Shown here piece by piece: positions 60,020-64,000 of a stretch of DNA of 64,000 bases. The DNA lies in NCBI RefSeq assembly GCF_004341515.1, contig NZ_SLZF01000008.1:310001-374000 (forward strand). Reading direction: 5' to 3'. The stretch's first letter is position 1; every line of letters starts with the position of its first letter. The notes beneath the pieces were generated by a model. That model did not search any database. It saw only the letters and a program-made list of their open reading frames with translations, and was not told the origin of the DNA. A program made the translations under genes and the position numbers. This DNA comes from Allobosea sp. BK604. GTDB taxonomy: Bacteria > Pseudomonadota > Alphaproteobacteria > Rhizobiales > Beijerinckiaceae.

Positions 60020-61342
60020 ATGACGGCTTTGGGCAGGCGCGACTGGGTGCCGGGGGCGAGCGAGGATTACGTGCTGGAGATCGCCGGCGCGGTGGCCGGC
60101 CGGAGCCTCGATGCCACACAGTCGCGGATCGAGGCCCTGATGGCCGAGAATCGCGTCATCCACGAGCGTGATTGCGTCAATCTCAACCCGGCCACGAACA
60201 TCATGAATCCGAAGGCCGAGGCGGCGCTGTCCGCCGGCCTCGGCGCGCGGCCCTCGCTCGGCTATCCCGGCGACAAATACGAGATGGGGCTGGAGGCGAT
60301 CGAGCAGATCGAGGTCATCGCCGCCGAACTGGCCGCCGAGGTTTTTGGCGCGAAATATGCTGAGATTCGCGTGCCGTCGGGGGCGATCGCCAATCTCTAC
60401 GCCTTCATGGTGGCGGCGAAGCCGGGCGATTGCATCATCGCGCCGCCTGCCGAGATCGGTGGCCATGTCACGCATCACGGCGCGGGTGCGGCCGGCCTTT
60501 ACGGGATCGTCACCCATCCGGCGCCGATCGATCCGGAACGCTACACGGTCGATCTCGACAAGCTCAGGCAGGATGCGTTGCGCTTGCGGCCCAAGCTGAT
60601 CAGCATCGGCGGCAGCCTCAACCTGTTTCCGCACCCGATCCGCGAGATCCGCGCCATAGCCGACGAGGTCGGCGCGCTCGTGCTGTTCGACGCGGCGCAT
60701 ATGTCCGGCATGATCGCCGGCCATGGCTGGCAGCAGCCGCTGGAGGAGGGCGCCCATCTGATGACGATGAGCACCTATAAGAGCCTTGGCGGGCCGCCTT
60801 CTGGACTGATCCTGACCAACGGGGCCGATCTGGCGAAGAAGCTCGACGCCATCGCCTATCCTGGGCTGACCGCCAATTTCGACGCAGCGAAATCGGCCTC
60901 GCTCGCCATCTCGCTGCTCGACTGGAAGCAATATGGCCGCGCCTATGCGCAGGCGATGGCCGAGACGGCCAAGGCCCTGGGCGAGGCGCTGGTCGAGCGG
61001 CAGGTGCCGGTCTTCGCGCGGGAGCGCGGCATCACGACCTCGCATCAACTGGCGATCGAGGCGGCGGCTTTCGGCGGCGGGCAAGCGGCGGCGAAGGCTC
61101 TGAGGCAGGTGAATATCCTGAGCTGCGGCATCGGCCTGCCGCTTCCGGCGGTCGAGGGCGATGTGAACGGCCTGCGCCTCGGCACACCGGAGATCGTGCG
61201 CTTTGGCATGGTGCCATCAGACATGCCGGAACTTGCCGCCTACATCGCCGAGGGGCTGGACGGGGCGCGACCGGTCGAGGTCGTGGCGAAGGATGTCACG
61301 GCGTTTCGGCAGCGGTTCACGACGCTGCATTTCATGCGGTGA
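60020..61342 (+). CDS. SHMT-like PLP enzyme (glycine/serine hydroxymethyltransferase family)
   Basis: A 440-aa fold-type I PLP enzyme related to serine hydroxymethyltransferase. Matching blocks are NLNPATNIMNPKAEAALSAG, LGYPGDKYEMGLEAIEQIE, VRVPSGAIANLYAFMVAAK-type, VLFDAAHMSGMIAGHGWQQP and the PLP-lysine region STYKSLGG with Lys254. True SHMT has THK at that site, while here Tyr precedes the Lys, and the overall sequence diverges. It may be a 2-methylserine aldolase or hydroxymethyltransferase, or another C-C bond enzyme; a Bosea 2-methylserine aldolase is known from the literature, but I cannot show identity. A divergent GcvA-like LysR gene probably regulates it. Confidence 0.88.
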   Translation: MTALGRRDWVPGASEDYVLEIAGAVAGRSLDATQSRIEALMAENRVIHERDCVNLNPATNIMNPKAEAALSAGLGARPSLGYPGDKYEMGLEAIEQIEVIAAELAAEVFGAKYAEIRVPSGAIANLYAFMVAAKPGDCIIAPPAEIGGHVTHHGAGAAGLYGIVTHPAPIDPERYTVDLDKLRQDALRLRPKLISIGGSLNLFPHPIREIRAIADEVGALVLFDAAHMSGMIAGHGWQQPLEEGAHLMTMSTYKSLGGPPSGLILTNGADLAKKLDAIAYPGLTANFDAAKSASLAISLLDWKQYGRAYAQAMAETAKALGEALVERQVPVFARERGITTSHQLAIEAAAFGGGQAAAKALRQVNILSCGIGLPLPAVEGDVNGLRLGTPEIVRFGMVPSDMPELAAYIAEGLDGARPVEVVAKDVTAFRQRFTTLHFMR

Positions 61343-61355
61343 CGCACGTCCACTG

Positions 61356-61443
61356 CGTCATGGTCGCCTTTATGGCGACCATCCACGTCTTGAGCACTGC
61401 ATCAAAGAAGGCGTGGATGGTCGGGACAAGCCCGACCATGACG
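61356..61443. repeat. Palindromic intergenic repeat, family A copy 2
   Basis: An 88-base element bounded by CGTCATG and CATGACG, with hairpins GGTCGCC/GGCGACC and GGTCGG/CCGACC and an outer pairing ATCCACGTC with GCGTGGAT. It has the same design as 11442-11535 and fills the space between the convergent ends of the SHMT-like gene and the serine hydrolase gene. Confidence 0.8.
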
Positions 61444-61450
61444 AGGCGGA

Positions 61451-62821
61451 TCAGGCGGTCCTTGCGTAGCGCTCGAGCATCTCGGCCTTCAGCGTCTCCT
61501 CGGAGACGACATGGGCGCCGCCGAGCCAGACCGACTGGACCTTGCCGTCGGCGCCGCGCACCAGGCGGGCGGGCTCGCCGGGGCTGTTGAAGCCCGAGGC
61601 CCTGACGATGCGGCCGAGATCCTTGGACTCGACCGAGATCTCCTGCGCGTCGAGGAACGGGTTGAACAGGGCCGGATTGGCTTGGAGCACCTTGCTCTCG
61701 AAGGGCACCAGATCGCCGCAGCCCCAGATCGTCCACCAGCGGCCGCACCAGTCCAGGGTCGCGGGCGAGGGGGCGCCATTGCTCTCGAACGCCTTCAGGA
61801 TCTCGATGATGCCGTCGAGCCAGGGATGGGCGAGCCCGTCGATCGCGTTGGTCAGCACGGTGATGGTCAGGTCCTGCTTCGGCAGCACGGCAGTGCGGGT
61901 GATGAAGCCCTGGAAACCGCCGGAATGGGCGAACCATTCCCAGTCGCCCGTGCCGCCCGAGATCGTGCCGAGCCCGTAATGGCGGCCGAGGCTGCTCTCG
62001 GAATCGGGCCAAAGGCGCCGGCTCATCTCGCGCCGGCTGAGCGGAGACAGGATGCTGCGCTCGGAATTGGGCGAGAGCTGCGCAAAATAACGGACGACAT
62101 CGGCGGCGGTGGCGACGAAGCCGGCAGCCGAGACCATGCCGTGGCACGGGTTGTCGCCTGGGATGACGAGGCGCTTCCCGAGCGGCGCCTTAGGACTGTG
62201 CCCCTTGGCCATCGGGCCTGACCAGAGCGTGATGTCGGGCCTGGTCTCGGTCAGCTCGGCGGGGCCGACGACCTCGCGGGCGATCCAATCGGCATAGGCC
62301 CCGCCGGTCACCGCCTCGATGACCATGCCGAGCAGGGCGAAGCCGTGATTCGAATATTTGAAGCGCTCGGAGGCAGGATAGGGCTGCGCGACCGAGAGGT
62401 CGGCCAGCACCTCCTCCTTGCTGCAATAGGGCTTGCGGTCGAAGAACTGGCCGTTATCCGGCCCGTCGCGGGTCAGGCCGGCGCTGTTGGAGAGAACCTG
62501 GCCGATCGTGGCCGCCGAGACGTCTGGATGCAGGCCAGGCACATAGGTCCCGACCTTGTCGTCGAGCCGCAGCCGCCCGGCCTCGACCAGGCGAAGCAGC
62601 CCGGCCGAGGTGAAGCTCTTCGAATGCGAGGCGATGCGGAAGCCGTGGCGGGGCGTGAGCGGCTCGCCGGTCGAGAGATCGGCGCTGCCGAAAGCGGCTT
62701 CGAGCACAACCTTGTCGCCGCTCGCGATGGCGATGGCGCAGCCCGGCTGATCGTGGTGGGCGCGCTGGAATTCGACCCAGCTCGAGACATAGGCGAGGGC
62801 GGCCGGCAGCCACGGCGTCAT
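61451..62821 (-). CDS. Serine hydrolase, beta-lactamase/class C penicillin-binding fold
   Basis: A 456-aa protein with the active-site motif S-x-x-K at Ser65-His-Ser-Lys68 (ASHSKSF), a Tyr-x-Asn motif (YSNHG) and a HSGG near residue 300, as in class C beta-lactamases and related esterases or peptidases. No signal peptide is evident, so it works in the cytoplasm or is exported otherwise. A C-terminal domain of about 110 residues (about 345-456, GRWWTIWGCGDLVPFESKV) follows the hydrolase domain. Substrates of this group range from esters to D-amino-acid peptides. It is a single gene, convergent with the SHMT-like gene and separated by repeat family A. Confidence 0.9.
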   Translation of the reverse strand: MTPWLPAALAYVSSWVEFQRAHHDQPGCAIAIASGDKVVLEAAFGSADLSTGEPLTPRHGFRIASHSKSFTSAGLLRLVEAGRLRLDDKVGTYVPGLHPDVSAATIGQVLSNSAGLTRDGPDNGQFFDRKPYCSKEEVLADLSVAQPYPASERFKYSNHGFALLGMVIEAVTGGAYADWIAREVVGPAELTETRPDITLWSGPMAKGHSPKAPLGKRLVIPGDNPCHGMVSAAGFVATAADVVRYFAQLSPNSERSILSPLSRREMSRRLWPDSESSLGRHYGLGTISGGTGDWEWFAHSGGFQGFITRTAVLPKQDLTITVLTNAIDGLAHPWLDGIIEILKAFESNGAPSPATLDWCGRWWTIWGCGDLVPFESKVLQANPALFNPFLDAQEISVESKDLGRIVRASGFNSPGEPARLVRGADGKVQSVWLGGAHVVSEETLKAEMLERYARTA

Positions 62822-63025
62822 GGGGCGCTTCCATCGTTAGGTGAAAATCTGGCCGAGCATGTCATGATCGCGGCCGCGGCGGGAGATCGCGCAGCGCCCC
62901 TCATCATGCAGATTTGATGGGACGGCGCGGCGGGGTTGCAGTGAAACCGGCTGCAACCAGCCTTCCGGCTTGCCCTATGGGCTTGGCCATGGCATCCGTC
63001 CGACCAATCTGAAAGGACCGATCCA

Positions 63026-63238
63026 GTGGACAAGAAAGAACTCGCCAAGCTCGAAGCCTATCTGCGGCGCACCTTCGCCAACCATGCGATCAGCGTGCGG
63101 GCCCGCATGAAGAAGACCGATTCAGCCGAGGTCTATCTGGGCGAAGAGTTCATCGGCATCATCCATGTCGATGATGAGGACGGTGATCGCTCGTTCAATT
63201 TCACCATGGCGATTCTGGACGTCGATCTCGACGACTGA
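63026..63238 (+). CDS. DUF3126 family small protein
   Basis: A 70-aa acidic protein starting GTG at 63026, with AAGGA 8 bases upstream. The sequence MDKKELAKLEAYLRRTFAN with SAEVYLGEEFIGIIHVDDEDG and the ending SFNFTMAILDVDLDD is that of the alphaproteobacterial DUF3126 family, of unknown function. It is highly conserved, short and stands alone, ending before a hairpin terminator. Confidence 0.92.
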   Translation: MDKKELAKLEAYLRRTFANHAISVRARMKKTDSAEVYLGEEFIGIIHVDDEDGDRSFNFTMAILDVDLDD

Positions 63239-63257
63239 GCGCCGGCCGACGACATCA

Positions 63258-63308
63258 AGCCCTCGGTCCGGGATGTCGCTGCGAGGCGCGCCGGAGCGAG
63301 GGCTTTTT
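63258..63308 (+). terminator. Probable terminator after DUF3126 gene
   Basis: AGCCCTCG (63258-63265) can pair with CGAGGGCT (63297-63304), followed by T-run TTTT. The loop is long (31 bases), so it is a moderate call; it lies 20 bases past the stop. Confidence 0.55.
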
Positions 63309-63337
63309 GCTGCCTTCAGATCATCGGGCCGATGCGG

Positions 63338-63997
63338 TTAGCGCATCAGCCCATCGATCGTGCGCCTGACCCCGCCGATCATCAGCTCCCAATCGGCGAT
63401 GACCGTGCGCGGAAAGCGGATGTTCACGTCCATGCCGCGATGGCGGAAGGTGACGCGGCAGAGCTCGTCCAACGCCGCAGCGCCATTATCGAGCGGGCAG
63501 CGTGCCGCGAAGCCGCGCCCGTCCGGCACCGAGACATAGAGCTCGTCACCATCATAGGGCGAGCCTTTGCGGAAGCCACGCACGACGAGCCCGCCCGGAT
63601 TGGACCAGACTGTCGGCGTCAGGAAACGCGCATAGACGGACAGCTGCGTTGCCGGCTCGTTGACCTTGTCCGGCGGGCTCAGCGTGATCAGCAGCTTCTT
63701 GCGGCTATGAGCGGTCACCGGGCCAAAGCTCGGCCAGTCGAGCCGCAGCCGGACCATGCCCACCACCTGGCCGCTCTCCTCAGCCTCCGTGCCGGTCAGA
63801 TCCTGGGGAACGGCGAGCGTGACATCGCCGATGCGGGCCGGCTGAATTTCCGTGCGGGTCTCTGGGACCAGGCGCGGCGCGTAGAACAGCAGCGCCGTCG
63901 CTGCGATCGCAGCGAAAAGCACCGCGCCGGCCGCCGTCAGCAGGGCGCCGTCGGCTCGCGGCAAGGGTGGCGGCGGTCGGTTCAGGCGGGCGCGCAC
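63338..63997 (-). CDS. Unknown membrane-anchored protein at window edge
   Basis: A 219-aa product starting GTG at 63997, two bases from the window end, so the real start could lie further upstream. After a proline-rich head (LNRPPPPLPRA) there is a membrane segment (about 20-44, LTAAGAVLFAAIAATALLFY) and a soluble domain of about 170 residues outside the cytoplasm, with WPSFGPVTAHSRKKLLI, VRGFRKGSPYDGDELYVSV and two Cys (RCPLDN, ELCRVTF) that could form a disulfide. I do not recognise the family. It is convergent with DUF3126. Confidence 0.72.
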   Translation of the reverse strand: MRARLNRPPPPLPRADGALLTAAGAVLFAAIAATALLFYAPRLVPETRTEIQPARIGDVTLAVPQDLTGTEAEESGQVVGMVRLRLDWPSFGPVTAHSRKKLLITLSPPDKVNEPATQLSVYARFLTPTVWSNPGGLVVRGFRKGSPYDGDELYVSVPDGRGFAARCPLDNGAAALDELCRVTFRHRGMDVNIRFPRTVIADWELMIGGVRRTIDGLMR

Positions 63998-64000
63998 CAG

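Overview
The window looks like chromosomal DNA of a high-GC alphaproteobacterium of the order Hyphomicrobiales (Rhizobiales). The order of the flagellar genes, the FlbT/FlaF pair, the orphan FtcR/Rem-type regulator and a MotE-like gene are all typical of that order. A Bosea-like genome is my best guess, but the genus is inference only. I see no rRNA, tRNA, CRISPR array, transposase or phage gene.

Positions 1-30482 form one large flagellar locus. A leftward set runs motA-fliM-(unknown 104-aa protein)-fliN-fliG-flhB, then a flagellin gene with its own terminator, then fliF, which is cut by the window edge. Divergent from motA is a rightward set: DUF1217 gene-flgF-fliI. A second leftward set reads flgE-flgK-flgL-flaF-flbT-flgD-fliQ-flhA-fliR-(FliJ-like)-flgJ-(FlgN-like)-(FliL-like). 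Divergent from flgE is the regulator ftcR, followed by the rightward operon flgB-flgC-fliE-flgG-flgA-flgI-motE-flgH-fliL-fliP. Together these encode basal body, export gate and ATPase, C-ring, stator A subunit, hook, hook-filament junction, filament and regulators. motB/motC, fliK, fliD, fliH and the visNR genes are not in the window.

Positions 30518-40713 hold accessory genes: an extended SDR with a divergent AraC regulator, a secreted sulfatase, a NUDIX hydrolase, and a 1511-aa RTX protein behind an AT-rich upstream region that carries two 11-bp direct repeats exactly 21 bp apart.

Positions 40793-45824 hold a four-gene catabolic operon (TctC-type binding protein, polysaccharide-deacetylase-family hydrolase, HpaH-like hydratase, HpaI-like aldolase) with a divergent LysR gene. 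From 45862 to the end are mostly single housekeeping or stress genes: an HXXEE membrane protein, a LysR/SDR pair, two alpha/beta hydrolases, a DUF938 methyltransferase, a CNNM/CorC protein, a rhodanese-ChrB fusion with ChrA, a flavin monooxygenase, a CHCC zinc protein, a DUF1624 protein, cysE, a GcvA-like LysR next to an SHMT-like enzyme, a serine hydrolase, DUF3126 and a partial or edge-adjacent unknown.

At least four families of short palindromic repeats are scattered between genes. One sits at both places between convergent gene ends, and another supplies the last codons and stop of a LysR gene. The most original leads are the RTX protein with its upstream repeats, the catabolic operon, the repeat families, the degenerate receiver of FtcR, the unusual FliM tail and the SHMT-like enzyme with its putative operator.
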